Below are positions 28,824 through 37,699 of a DNA stretch of 64,000 bases, piece by piece. Source of the stretch: an uncultured Flaviramulus sp. (GTDB lineage Bacteria > Bacteroidota > Bacteroidia > Flavobacteriales > Flavobacteriaceae); assembly GCA_947501105.1 (NCBI GenBank), contig CANMUP010000002.1, positions 827,999 through 891,998 on the forward strand, given 5' to 3'. The first letter of the stretch is position 1. The number at the start of each line of letters is the position of its first letter. Made by a program: the position numbers and the translations under genes. The notes below the pieces were generated by a model. That model was given only the letters and a program-made list of their open reading frames with translations, was not told the DNA's origin and did not search any database.

Positions 28824-28829
28824 TGGGTT

Positions 28830-29369
28830 TTGGAAGACATCAATTATATCAAACATCTGAATGCAATGTTTGTACATATTTCCAAAGACTCTCGTTTAAA
28901 TCCAACCCACATTAGCTTGTATATGGCTTTGTTCTACTTATGGAATACCAACTTCTTTAGAGGTGAATTTTACATCAATAGAGACGATGTGATGAAGCTT
29001 TCTAAAATTGGTTCAAGAACCACTTATCATCGCTGTATAAAGGAGTTAAACCATTGGAGATACTTTGACTACTTGCCCTCACACAATGCATTTCATGGCA
29101 GCAAAATTAGGATGTTCAATTTTTGTACTAGCGGTGGACAAGCTATGGACTCAAGCCAGACCAAAATTTGTACTAGCGATGGACAAGCGCTGGTATCTAT
29201 AAACAAACCTATACAAACAGTAACAAACCAAAAAAACAATAGCAAATCTGAAATTTTTAAAAATTCAAATTTTCAAGATTTTCAAAATAGAATCAAACAG
29301 CATGAGGTAGACCAATATCTGGACAACCTAAAGACCAGTTCTGATAAAAATTATGATGAGCCATTATGA
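28830..29369 (+). CDS. Winged-helix protein, possible replication initiator (DnaD/DnaT-like)
   Basis: 179 residues from a TTG start at 28830; an in-frame ATG at residue 12 is the alternative. Residues 20-100 look like a winged helix (ISLYMALFYLWNTNFFRGEF, SKIGSRTTYHRCIKEL). The rest is low-complexity and polar (NQKNNSKSEIFKNSNFQDFQ). Its stop overlaps the next start (ATGA). Being followed by a DnaC-like loader suggests origin recognition or primosome assembly for the excised element. Function is inferred from context. Confidence 0.62.
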   Translation: MEDINYIKHLNAMFVHISKDSRLNPTHISLYMALFYLWNTNFFRGEFYINRDDVMKLSKIGSRTTYHRCIKELNHWRYFDYLPSHNAFHGSKIRMFNFCTSGGQAMDSSQTKICTSDGQALVSINKPIQTVTNQKNNSKSEIFKNSNFQDFQNRIKQHEVDQYLDNLKTSSDKNYDEPL

Positions 29370-30028
29370 AAAAAATAAGCCCACATATCATTATTGAAGG
29401 CAAGACCCAGTATTGCTTAGGAGAATTAAAAGTGAATGAAATTATTTATGATTTTGATATGATGCTAGCGTATCTCAATACCAAAGGCAAATTATTGTTT
29501 GGAGAAAAATTTAAAATAATAGAGGCCGATCGAGAGATTATTTTTAAGCTATGTAATTATTTTATCAAGGATGAAGAAAATTGTAAGCATTTTGATATTG
29601 ATATCAATAAGGGTATTCTATTGTCTGGTCCTGTGGGTTGTGGGAAAACCAGTTTGATGAAACTATTGAGGTATATTGTGCCACATCAAAAACCATATAA
29701 AATGATTCCAGCAAGAAACATTGTTTTTGGATTTAATCATTTAGGCTATAAAACTATACAAGATTATGGGAATACCAACTATTTTTGTTTTGATGATTTA
29801 GGGGTGGAGCCCATGGGTAGGCACTATGGTAAGGATTGTAATGTGATTGGTGAAATTATATTGTCTCGGTATGATTTGTTTCTAGAGTATCATATTAAAA
29901 CCCATGCAACCACCAATTTGAATGCTCAGGAATTGGAAGAACGTTATGGAAGTCGTGTGCGTTCTAGAATGCGTCAATTGTTTAACTTAATTGCTTTTGA
30001 TAAGGGGAGTGAGGATAAACGTAAATAA
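29366..30028 (+). CDS. DnaC/IstB-like AAA+ ATPase (helicase loader)
   Basis: 220 residues. Walker A GPVGCGKTS starts at residue 88, Walker B is YFCFDDLGVE, sensor 1 is THATTNLNAQELEERYG and the arginine-finger region is GSRVRSRMRQLF. DnaC/IstB proteins load the replicative helicase or assist transposase. Translational coupling to the winged-helix gene makes a helicase-loader pair the best guess, allowing autonomous replication after excision. No istA transposase is present, which argues against an IS21 origin. Confidence 0.8.
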   Translation: MKKISPHIIIEGKTQYCLGELKVNEIIYDFDMMLAYLNTKGKLLFGEKFKIIEADREIIFKLCNYFIKDEENCKHFDIDINKGILLSGPVGCGKTSLMKLLRYIVPHQKPYKMIPARNIVFGFNHLGYKTIQDYGNTNYFCFDDLGVEPMGRHYGKDCNVIGEIILSRYDLFLEYHIKTHATTNLNAQELEERYGSRVRSRMRQLFNLIAFDKGSEDKRK

Positions 30029-30037
30029 ACGATTGAT

Positions 30038-30094
30038 TAAATGATTGTTATTTCAGTCAAAAATGTTATATTTGTATGAAATAACAATCATTTA
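30038..30094 (+). promoter_or_regulatory. hipBA promoter inside a perfect 18-bp inverted repeat
   Basis: The arms 30038-30055 (TAAATGATTGTTATTTCA) and 30077-30094 are exact reverse complements, separated by 21 bases. A Bacteroidota promoter fits inside: TTG at 30045-30047 in the left arm, a 19-base spacer, and TATATTTG at 30067-30074 in the spacer. The antitoxin ATG is at 30098. A bound HipB dimer on each arm would block the -33 element and the start-site region, fitting the known autoregulation of hipBA operons. Confidence 0.8.
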
Positions 30095-30097
30095 GTA

Positions 30098-30385
30098 ATG
30101 AACAAGAAGAAACAAATACTATTTCCCAAGCATAAAGATGTTCTTAAACAAATGGGAGAGAATATAAAATTAGCTCGTAAGAGAAGGAAGTTTACCCAGG
30201 TGCAAGTGGCGGAAAGAGCTGATATTGTAAGAAGCACATTGTATCTTATAGAAACGGGTAGCCCAAGTGTGACCATGGGGGCTTATTTCAACGTTTTACG
30301 TGTATTGGGCTTACAGGATGACTTTTTAAAATTGGCGTCTGATGATGAATTTGGTAGAAAGTTACAAGATTTAGATTTATTATAA
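30098..30385 (+). CDS. HipB-like antitoxin, XRE family
   Basis: 95 residues, almost entirely an XRE helix-turn-helix (MGENIKLARKRRKFTQVQVA, RADIVRSTLYLIETGSPSVT). It is one base upstream of the HipA-like gene, the standard antitoxin-toxin order. By family it binds the operator repeat just upstream and neutralises HipA in a complex. The pair lies between ICE replication and transfer genes, where it could stabilise the element against loss. Confidence 0.88.
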   Translation: MNKKKQILFPKHKDVLKQMGENIKLARKRRKFTQVQVAERADIVRSTLYLIETGSPSVTMGAYFNVLRVLGLQDDFLKLASDDEFGRKLQDLDLL

Positions 30386-30386
30386 A

Positions 30387-31637
30387 ATGGCAAAGGGAAA
30401 ACTTGACATATTTGTATTTGCACATTGGATAGGAATGGAAGCACCTAAATTTATAGGCACACTATCTGCGCTTTACGCTAAAGGAAAAAAAGCATTTAGT
30501 TTTGAGTATGACAAAGATTGGATAAGATCCAAACAGCAAATGCTACTGGATCCAGATATACAATTTTACAGTGGTCCACAATACCCAAACAATAAAGAAA
30601 ACTTTGGAATATTCTTGGATAGTATGCCAGATACATGGGGCAGAACATTAATGAAACGAAAAGCAGCTCAAGAGGCAATTGAAAAAGGAGAGAGCGCAAA
30701 AACACTCTATGAAATTGATTATTTATTAGGGGTATATGACGAAAGTCGTATGGGAGCATTGCGCTTTAAAACGGATATAAATGGGCCATTTTTAGATGAT
30801 AATAATCAAACACCTACACCACCATGGTCATCCGTTCGAGAGTTACAAGACGCTGCTAAAAATTTTGAAAATGATGAAGGAGATGATAATGTAAAAAAAT
30901 GGTTAGCAGTACTAATGGCTCCAGGATCTTCTTTGGGAGGAGCCAGACCTAAAGCAAACATCTTGGACCAAAACAAAGACCTTTGGATAGCCAAGTTCCC
31001 ATCTAAAAATGACACCATAGATAAAGCAGCATGGGAGTTTCTGGCCTACCAATTGGCATTAAAAGCAGGAGTACATATGTCACCTTCAAAGATTGACATA
31101 ATTACGGGAACTTTTAATACTTTTTTTACCAAACGTTTTGATAGGGAAGAAGGTGAACGTGTTCATTTTGCATCTGCAATGACCATGACTGGAAATACTG
31201 AAGATACCATTAGAGATAATCCAGGGAGCTATTTAGAGTTGGCAGAGTTTATTCAGAACCATGGCGCTATGGTTAATGAAAACTTAGAACAATTATGGAG
31301 ACGGATCGTATTTAATATAGCCGTTTCAAATACAGATGATCACTTACGGAATCATGGATTCATATTAACGAGCAAAGGATGGGTACTATCCCCAGCATAT
31401 GATTTAAATCCATCTATTGATAAAGATGGATTGGCATTAAATATTGATATGGATAACAATGCTTTAGATTATGATTTAGCAAAAAGTGTGGGCGACTATT
31501 TTAGGTTAGATGATGATCAAATGAACAGAATAATAGAAGAAGTGACAACAGTTGTTAAAAAATGGGATGCATTAGCTACAAAATGTGGTATTCCAAAAAG
31601 CGAACAGCAAATCATGAGTAAGGCGTTTAATGTTTAA
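30387..31637 (+). CDS. HipA-family serine/threonine kinase toxin
   Basis: 416 residues, full length, with the N-terminal HipA_N part (GTLSALYAKGKKAFSFEYDK) and the C-terminal kinase part. The Gly-rich phosphate loop is SSLGGARPKANI, the catalytic region is SNTDDHLRNHGF (D317, D318), and the metal-binding motif is SPAYDLNPS. E. coli HipA phosphorylates glutamyl-tRNA synthetase; the target of this one is unknown. Catalytic residues look intact, so the toxin should be active. No gene lies in the 122 bases after it. Confidence 0.88.
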   Translation: MAKGKLDIFVFAHWIGMEAPKFIGTLSALYAKGKKAFSFEYDKDWIRSKQQMLLDPDIQFYSGPQYPNNKENFGIFLDSMPDTWGRTLMKRKAAQEAIEKGESAKTLYEIDYLLGVYDESRMGALRFKTDINGPFLDDNNQTPTPPWSSVRELQDAAKNFENDEGDDNVKKWLAVLMAPGSSLGGARPKANILDQNKDLWIAKFPSKNDTIDKAAWEFLAYQLALKAGVHMSPSKIDIITGTFNTFFTKRFDREEGERVHFASAMTMTGNTEDTIRDNPGSYLELAEFIQNHGAMVNENLEQLWRRIVFNIAVSNTDDHLRNHGFILTSKGWVLSPAYDLNPSIDKDGLALNIDMDNNALDYDLAKSVGDYFRLDDDQMNRIIEEVTTVVKKWDALATKCGIPKSEQQIMSKAFNV

Positions 31638-31759
31638 AAGAGGTAAGTAATGTCTTTTAATAATTTAGCAATCATTTTTAGTAAACCAACACACAAACTC
31701 CTTTAAAATGGTTTGTAATATGTCCTTAATACTCTTAACAATCTCAAAAAACAACACTT

Positions 31760-32419
31760 TCATAATTCCATATTTAAATGATTAGTGATACCGATCAAAA
31801 TAGCTAGTGCCATTGCTTTTATATTTTGGGGTTTTAAAAAATAATAGGCTTCATCCATATTGGTAACAAATCCCATTTCTATGAGTATAGCAGGACAGAT
31901 ATTAATTGTTTCTCGAAGTACCTGAAAATTGGCGAACTTTATACCCCGCTTTTTAAAACCCAATTTTTCATGGCATACTTTTAGAATGGATTGACCTAAT
32001 CTTTTTGAATAGTTTTTGTGCCCTTTTATAGGTGTTGTGTCGGTGTTATGTAAATAAATATCCATACCTCTAGCGATTTTTATTGAAGCATTACAATGTA
32101 AAGACACAAATACATCTGCATTTAAATGTTTAGCCAATCTGCTTCTGTCTGACAAAGAAATTAAAGTGTCTTTATATCGTGTTAGATAAATTTCAAAAGC
32201 ATTATCTAAAACCATTTTGTTAAGTCCAATAATTTCTTTTGCAATATTCAAAACCACCTCTTTTTCTAGAATGTTATTTATACCTATTGCACCAGAATCT
32301 TTTCCACCATGTCCGACATCAATTACAACCACTTTTTTCTGACTAAAAACAAGACACATTTTGAGTAGTAAAATCACAAAACTGACGTTTTTGAACCTTA
32401 TTTTCCATTTTATTTTCAT
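31760..32419 (-). CDS. N-acetylmuramoyl-L-alanine amidase (Amidase_3)
   Basis: 219 residues with a short N-terminal hydrophobic segment for export. Zinc-binding and catalytic motifs are VIDVGHGGKDSGA (first His), a Glu in the KEVVLNIA segment, SLHCNAS (second His) and the terminal ILIEMGFVTN (catalytic Glu). It would cut the stem peptide from murein. Type IV secretion loci often carry a wall hydrolase so the apparatus can cross peptidoglycan; here it is on the opposite strand just before the transfer operon. Host autolysin function is less likely in this position. Confidence 0.85.
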   Translation of the reverse strand: MKIKWKIRFKNVSFVILLLKMCLVFSQKKVVVIDVGHGGKDSGAIGINNILEKEVVLNIAKEIIGLNKMVLDNAFEIYLTRYKDTLISLSDRSRLAKHLNADVFVSLHCNASIKIARGMDIYLHNTDTTPIKGHKNYSKRLGQSILKVCHEKLGFKKRGIKFANFQVLRETINICPAILIEMGFVTNMDEAYYFLKPQNIKAMALAILIGITNHLNMEL

Positions 32420-32539
32420 AATCGAGTCGTTTTTTTACGTCAATTTTCATACGATTTGGTTCGCTTTGTTTTCAATTAAAACCAAAGGAACTCAATTAAT
32501 ATTTTATTCATAATTTATTGATAATCAGTAATTTATATT

Positions 32540-32567
32540 CAAATATAATGTATTTTTCAGATAACAA
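32540..32567 (-). promoter_or_regulatory. Promoter of the amidase gene
   Basis: On the minus strand TTG (32565-32567), a 17-base spacer and TATATTTG (32540-32547) match the Bacteroidota consensus. The start codon is about 120 bases downstream, leaving a long leader. No equally good promoter was seen for the divergent transfer operon. Confidence 0.5.
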
Positions 32568-32585
32568 AAACTTAAACTTTTTATC

Positions 32586-32873
32586 ATGAAAAAATCATTT
32601 TATCTAACCGCCGGATTACTATGTATTTCCAATGCCATTTTTGCACAAATTGGTGGGATTGAAGATTCTGTTAATGATGTTTCTGATACTATCAGAAGCA
32701 TTTTTCCAATCATTTTAGGCGTCATATTTCTTATCGGTTTTCTTTTTAATGCAGGCCATTTCTTTGGCGAAAATGCCGATTTAAAAAAGGGCATCACTCG
32801 TGTACTCGTCTTTGTACTCATCGCAGGCGCAGTAGTAGGCATTTTTACTTATCTAATAAGTATCGTAGTCTAG
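32586..32873 (+). CDS. VirB2-like pilin-type conjugation protein (TraE-like)
   Basis: 95 residues: a signal peptide ending in IFAQ, a short polar stretch, then two membrane helices (IFPIILGVIFLIGFLFNAGH and VLVFVLIAGAVVGIFTYLIS). Size, topology and first place in the operon match VirB2/TraE (DUF4134-type) pilins, although sequence similarity to the CTnDOT version is low. It would form the conjugation pilus. Confidence 0.7.
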   Translation: MKKSFYLTAGLLCISNAIFAQIGGIEDSVNDVSDTIRSIFPIILGVIFLIGFLFNAGHFFGENADLKKGITRVLVFVLIAGAVVGIFTYLISIVV

Positions 32874-32911
32874 TCTACTAAGCAACATTAGGTAATAAAG
32901 CACTAGTGACT

Positions 32912-33196
32912 ATGAAGAGATATGAAGTCTATAAAAACATTAGAAAGCGTGCAGTGATTATGGGTTTGCCTATAGCATTGTTCGCTCTGATGATGACATC
33001 GGTAATTGGTTCCTTGTTATTTATCATTTTCTCTTTTAGTTTTTCGGTTGTTATTGCCGTATTTGTGATCAATGCTTCACTATATATAGCTTTAACTCGC
33101 TTTTCTAAAAATCCTGGGATATTACATTTCAAAAAGGTGTTTCCACAAACAATCAGTAACAAAAAAGAAACTCGATTAAATTATGACGAAGATTAA
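32912..33196 (+). CDS. VirB3-like membrane protein (TraF-like)
   Basis: 94 residues from the ATG at 32912; a GTG two codons upstream is the alternative. It has two adjacent hydrophobic segments (VIMGLPIALFALMMTSVIGS and the stretch after it), the VirB3 topology. It overlaps the VirB4 gene by 14 bases, the usual VirB3-VirB4 pairing. Role: inner-membrane partner of the VirB4 ATPase. Assignment rests on size, topology and order. Confidence 0.65.
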   Translation: MKRYEVYKNIRKRAVIMGLPIALFALMMTSVIGSLLFIIFSFSFSVVIAVFVINASLYIALTRFSKNPGILHFKKVFPQTISNKKETRLNYDED

Positions 33197-35579
33197 CCTA
33201 TCTGCACATCATCCCATTTTGGATATTCAAGACCATATGATATTTGCCAATAATGGCAATGTGGTACTGTGCTATAAAGCTAATTTTCCTGAAATCTATA
33301 GCTTATCAGAACAAGATTTTGAAGATATGCATGGGGTTTGGTTTCAAGCATTTAAGTCATTACCAGTAAGTACTATTATTCATAAACAGGATGTTTATCG
33401 GAAAGCTTTATATGATGCCAAGAATATTCCCAATACCAGTTTCTTAGAAAAGGCCACCTATGATTATTTCAATGGAAGAAATTATTTGCAACACAGTTGC
33501 TATGTGTTCTTTGTCTTACCGCTAAATAAAATATTAAATGCTTCCAAATTTATGAACCCATTCCGCAAGGTTGAAAAGGGCATTCATAAGAAGTTGGATC
33601 ACAATGTAAACGAGTTTAGGGCTGCAGTTAGTGATGCTGTTTCTTTTATAAATAATAGTAGAAAAGTAAAACTCATACCACTGAATGAGAATCAAATTGT
33701 ATGTATTACTGATGCATATTTTAATGGTTTTAATGAGGGTTTTGATACGGATATACAGCTCAAAAAATCAAACATAGGGATTGGCAGACATCATTTCGAT
33801 GTATTGGCAGTAAATAGTGAACTCTGTTTTGGAGATGTGGTACAAAGCAGTAAAACCAATGATAAATTTACCTCGGATGATTTTGTATTTCATCAAGGTT
33901 TTATGGATGGACTGGGATTGAACCTCAATGAAAATCATATCGTCAATCAAATCATCTATTTAGATGATAAACACAAATGGCGCAAACTACTGGATAAGAA
34001 AATAGAAGAACTCAATAAAAGTTCCAATTTCGGAACTCAAAATAAAGTCATCCTAAAAAAGATTGAAGCCATTGTTGCTAAAATAAACCAAGATGATTCA
34101 TCCCGAATCATTCGAGGCCATCTCAATGTTCTTTTTTGGTGCCCAGAAATAGGACAGCTAGATCACATAGCTTCAAAAATCAAAACAGAATTTAAAGAAC
34201 TCGATATTGTGCCTTACTATCCAAAAGGCGAAGAACGAAAGCATTATTTCTTGAATTCCTATTGTTGTTTTACCTCTAATTTTTCAAATGAAGATTTATA
34301 CGTTACCGATTTGAAACATGCCTTGTGCTTATATATCAATAACACAAATTACAAATCTGATGAAACCGGTATTATTTTTAATGATCGACAGCATAATATT
34401 CCCGTATTAAAAGATGTTTGGGATGAACACAAAAAACGAATCAAAGCCCGGAACTTTGCCATTTTTGCACCAACTGGGGAAGGAAAGTCTTTTTTAGCGA
34501 ATAATATATTACGCCAGTATTTTGAGCAACAAGTCAGATTGGTTATTATCGACTTAGGAGGCTCATACTCTAAGTTTGCAAAACTGTATCCCAATGACCA
34601 TGTTATACTTCGTTATGAACAAGGCAAGAGTTTAGGGATCAATCCTTTTTTTATTTCAGATATAGATGATTTAACACCAGAGCGTTTCGAAGACCTCGCT
34701 ATTTTTCTTTTGGAACTATTGGCAGACCATCAAGTTACCAAGTCCAAAGAAGTGGCCATTAAGAAAGTACTAAGCTATTATTATGCAGCAGCAATAAGGA
34801 ATCATTCCTTGGAAAATCTGTATGAATTTGTAGATGAAAAAAAAGACACACTTCTTAAAGAGCTAAATATCTCGGAAGAAGATTTTAGTGTTTACAATTT
34901 TTTGCACATCCTTTCGGAATATGTAAATGATGGCTTGTACAGTTTTCTTTTTAGTTTAAGTGAAGATCAAACTTATAAGATTGAGGATAAGCGATTGATT
35001 GTTTTTGAACTCGATGAAGTCAAGGATAATAAGGAAATCCTGTCCGTGATGTTGAAGCTTATTAAATCAGCTATACAGCGCACCATTTGGCGTAACAAAG
35101 CAGAAAGAGGGATTATTCTTTTTGATGAGTTTGCCAAACAACTCAAATTCGAGAATGTATTGGAAAGCGTGGAATTCTATTACCAAGCCATCCGAAAGCA
35201 GAATGGAGCCATCGGGATTATTTTGCAATCCATAAACCAACTACCCAACAATTCAACATCTGCAAGTATTCTAGAAAACACTCAGGTTATTTATAGCTTA
35301 AACAATGAGAAAGGGTACGAAGAGCTTCAAAAACGATTGAACTTATCGCGCCATGATCTTAATCAATTAAAATCCATTCGAAACAATCTTTCTGGAGAAC
35401 GAAAATATACAGAGATGTTTATCAAAATTGGCAAGGAAAGCAACATTTTCAGATTGGAAGTGCCTAAAGAAGTTTATGCCGCTTACCTCACAGATGGCAA
35501 AGACAGTGAAGCCATAATGACCATTTATGAAGAAACTCAAAATATGGAAACGGCCATTAACACATTTATTAATCCTTAA
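33183..35579 (+). CDS. traG: VirB4-like conjugation ATPase (TraG)
   Basis: 798 residues, the usual length for Bacteroidota TraG. The N-terminal domain (1-380) is followed by the ATPase: Walker A PTGEGKS at 430-436, Walker B RGIILFDEFAK, and a later conserved NGAIGIILQSINQLPNN segment. It energises pilus assembly and substrate transfer at the inner membrane. The walker motifs are intact and the frame is open throughout, so the transfer apparatus is probably functional. It is not the VirD4 coupling protein, which has membrane helices and lies elsewhere. Confidence 0.92.
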   Translation: MTKINLSAHHPILDIQDHMIFANNGNVVLCYKANFPEIYSLSEQDFEDMHGVWFQAFKSLPVSTIIHKQDVYRKALYDAKNIPNTSFLEKATYDYFNGRNYLQHSCYVFFVLPLNKILNASKFMNPFRKVEKGIHKKLDHNVNEFRAAVSDAVSFINNSRKVKLIPLNENQIVCITDAYFNGFNEGFDTDIQLKKSNIGIGRHHFDVLAVNSELCFGDVVQSSKTNDKFTSDDFVFHQGFMDGLGLNLNENHIVNQIIYLDDKHKWRKLLDKKIEELNKSSNFGTQNKVILKKIEAIVAKINQDDSSRIIRGHLNVLFWCPEIGQLDHIASKIKTEFKELDIVPYYPKGEERKHYFLNSYCCFTSNFSNEDLYVTDLKHALCLYINNTNYKSDETGIIFNDRQHNIPVLKDVWDEHKKRIKARNFAIFAPTGEGKSFLANNILRQYFEQQVRLVIIDLGGSYSKFAKLYPNDHVILRYEQGKSLGINPFFISDIDDLTPERFEDLAIFLLELLADHQVTKSKEVAIKKVLSYYYAAAIRNHSLENLYEFVDEKKDTLLKELNISEEDFSVYNFLHILSEYVNDGLYSFLFSLSEDQTYKIEDKRLIVFELDEVKDNKEILSVMLKLIKSAIQRTIWRNKAERGIILFDEFAKQLKFENVLESVEFYYQAIRKQNGAIGIILQSINQLPNNSTSASILENTQVIYSLNNEKGYEELQKRLNLSRHDLNQLKSIRNNLSGERKYTEMFIKIGKESNIFRLEVPKEVYAAYLTDGKDSEAIMTIYEETQNMETAINTFINP

Positions 35580-35592
35580 ACCATAACACATT

Positions 35593-36174
35593 ATGAAAAG
35601 CACCATTAAAACATTAATTATCGTACTTAGTTTAACTCTTTTATTGCCTGCACGCGCTGCGTGCCAAGGGATGCCCGTTTATGACAATACCAATTTTGTC
35701 AGCTTTACAAAATCTTTGATAGAATCAGCAAAACAGACGTCACAGCTATTAAAAACCGTTCAATTTCTTAAAACCCAAAAGGAGAATATAGAAAAAGTCA
35801 ATAATGTTATCAAACAATTGAAGGCCGTTCGTGAATTGGCTAAGAACAATCAACGGTTGTTCAATATTATTCAAGATGATTTACGAGAAATTTTGAACTC
35901 CCCATATATTAAATCTTATGAGGTTAATCGGGTTTCAGAATCCTTTAATGCCATTATTGAAAACTCACTTTATGGTATGGAGTATATCGACCAAATTCTA
36001 TCTAGTAATACCTTAAAAATGACAGATGCTGAACGTGCAGCGGTTTTAAAGGAAATGGAACTTAAGTCGAAAGAAATGGTCGTGGAAATTGAATCGAAAA
36101 CAAAACGTTATAAAGAGATTATTGCTTTCCGTGAAATGCAGGATAAGATCAATAATAGAGAAACCAATTACTAA
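35593..36174 (+). CDS. VirB5-like secreted conjugation protein (TraI-like)
   Basis: 193 residues: a signal peptide (LIIVLSLTLLLPARAACQG), a MPVYDNTNFVSF start like VirB5/TrbJ proteins, then a long helical region with coiled-coil character. VirB5 proteins are minor pilus-tip components. The stop overlaps the next start (TAATG). The identification is by order, signal peptide and the N-terminal motif. Confidence 0.7.
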   Translation: MKSTIKTLIIVLSLTLLLPARAACQGMPVYDNTNFVSFTKSLIESAKQTSQLLKTVQFLKTQKENIEKVNNVIKQLKAVRELAKNNQRLFNIIQDDLREILNSPYIKSYEVNRVSESFNAIIENSLYGMEYIDQILSSNTLKMTDAERAAVLKEMELKSKEMVVEIESKTKRYKEIIAFREMQDKINNRETNY

Positions 36175-37016
36175 TGGCAGGGTACTTTTTAGGTATAGGG
36201 TTAGAATATGTTGATGCGGTTTTTACCACCATTAAGAACAGTGATTTTTCACAGTATACCATTACGGGCATGAAAACACTGGCCATTCTATTTTTTCTCA
36301 TTAATATCTTAAAAAAATACAATGAAGGTGTGGCTAACAATGAAGGTTATACCTGGGGTTTGACACCTTCAGAACTGGCAAAAAATTTCGCCGTAGTCAT
36401 TTTAGTGATTTTTTCAACACAGGTTTTAGATGTTTTTGATACCATTTTAGTGGCTATTGAGAGTCAATATCGGGACATGGCTCCAGCACTCCTTCCGTTA
36501 CAGATGCAAGACATTGATTTGGAACAGGATGTGGGTGCCTTGGAAGCCGCCAAAAAAGCATTCGCTTTGTTATACGAAGCTTTAGTAACACCCTTATATG
36601 GATTAAAGCTTATTGCTTTTATCATGGGAATATTTCTTTGGCTATTGGATTTGTTTATTTATCCATTGTTTTTGGCAGAACGTTATTTCTTGTTAGGCAT
36701 CATGCAGGCTTTTTTTCCTTTAGTGATCAGTTTAGCGGTGTTCGAAAAGTTCAGAGCCTTGGCCTATAATTTCTTTAAGCTCTATGCAGGTGTTTATATG
36801 TTGGTTCCGGCCTTTTTCCTGGTCAATGTGTTTGTAAATAATCTCTACACGGAAATCAATACTAATTTCTGGGCGGATTTATTTGGAACAAATTGGGGGA
36901 GCAATTTTTTTGCACCGCTCTTGCAGTTTGGTTCTATAGGCTTCATTGTCCTTCTCAAATTTAAACTCTATCGCCGTGCCACTTCTTTTGTGTTTAAACT
37001 ATTTAGTGGAGGATAA
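36174..37016 (+). CDS. traJ: VirB6-like polytopic membrane protein (TraJ)
   Basis: 280 residues with about six hydrophobic segments, including FIMGIFLWLLDLFIYPLFLA and the conserved type ...YFLLGIMQAFFPLVISLAVF. TraJ/VirB6 is the inner-membrane channel component. It is coupled to the upstream VirB5-like gene and 42 bases from traK. Confidence 0.85.
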   Translation: MAGYFLGIGLEYVDAVFTTIKNSDFSQYTITGMKTLAILFFLINILKKYNEGVANNEGYTWGLTPSELAKNFAVVILVIFSTQVLDVFDTILVAIESQYRDMAPALLPLQMQDIDLEQDVGALEAAKKAFALLYEALVTPLYGLKLIAFIMGIFLWLLDLFIYPLFLAERYFLLGIMQAFFPLVISLAVFEKFRALAYNFFKLYAGVYMLVPAFFLVNVFVNNLYTEINTNFWADLFGTNWGSNFFAPLLQFGSIGFIVLLKFKLYRRATSFVFKLFSGG

Positions 37017-37058
37017 GTGCCCAAGGTAAATTGGAAAATTAAAACAGTAAACTAAAAA

Positions 37059-37676
37059 ATGAAAACACCCTATAAAAACATATATAACATATTAAAGCTA
37101 AATCGTTTCATTGTATTGGCGGTCATAATTGGCGCAGTGCTTACTTGTATAGTTTCAGTGTTGATAGTTGTAAAACTTTATAAAGAAACAGTAAATAATG
37201 CTTTTGTGGTCAATACTGATGGAAATGTGATTCCATTAAAACTGGTTTCACTACAAGAAAATCTAGAGGTAGAAACCTTAGCACATTTGGAGTTGTTCCA
37301 TAACTACTTCTATAACATTGATGCCAGCAATTATGAAAAGAACTTGGAGAAATCACTTTGGTTAGGCAATAGTTCTGTAGATGCTCTTTACAGACAGAAA
37401 AAAGCAGATGGCGTTTACAATCGCTTGTTACAATATTCACTGGTTCAAAAAGTCATTAATATAGAATCCAAAATTGATATACAACATGAACCTTATGAGT
37501 TTGTAACCACAACCATTTTTGAAATCAATCGTGGATCGATAACGGATACTTACGAATTGACTACAACTGGAAATTTAATTCATGTGGATAGAAATTTCCC
37601 CAATAATACTCACGGGCTTTTGGTTACCAATTTTTTTGAAAAGAAATTGAAACGTATTGAAAATGAAAGTACATAA
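37059..37676 (+). CDS. traK: VirB8-like conjugation protein (TraK)
   Basis: 205 residues: short cytoplasmic N-terminus, one membrane helix (FIVLAVIIGAVLTCIVSVLI), then a periplasmic NTF2-like domain (HLELFHNYFYNIDASNYEKN is typical of TraK). VirB8 proteins nucleate the periplasmic part of the secretion channel. Confidence 0.88.
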   Translation: MKTPYKNIYNILKLNRFIVLAVIIGAVLTCIVSVLIVVKLYKETVNNAFVVNTDGNVIPLKLVSLQENLEVETLAHLELFHNYFYNIDASNYEKNLEKSLWLGNSSVDALYRQKKADGVYNRLLQYSLVQKVINIESKIDIQHEPYEFVTTTIFEINRGSITDTYELTTTGNLIHVDRNFPNNTHGLLVTNFFEKKLKRIENEST

Positions 37677-37699
37677 TGGGCATTTAAAAATAAAACAAA

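Noticed and set aside
29366..30028. IstB of an IS21-type insertion sequence
   Set aside because: No istA transposase or terminal repeats nearby; coupling to a winged-helix protein favours a helicase loader.
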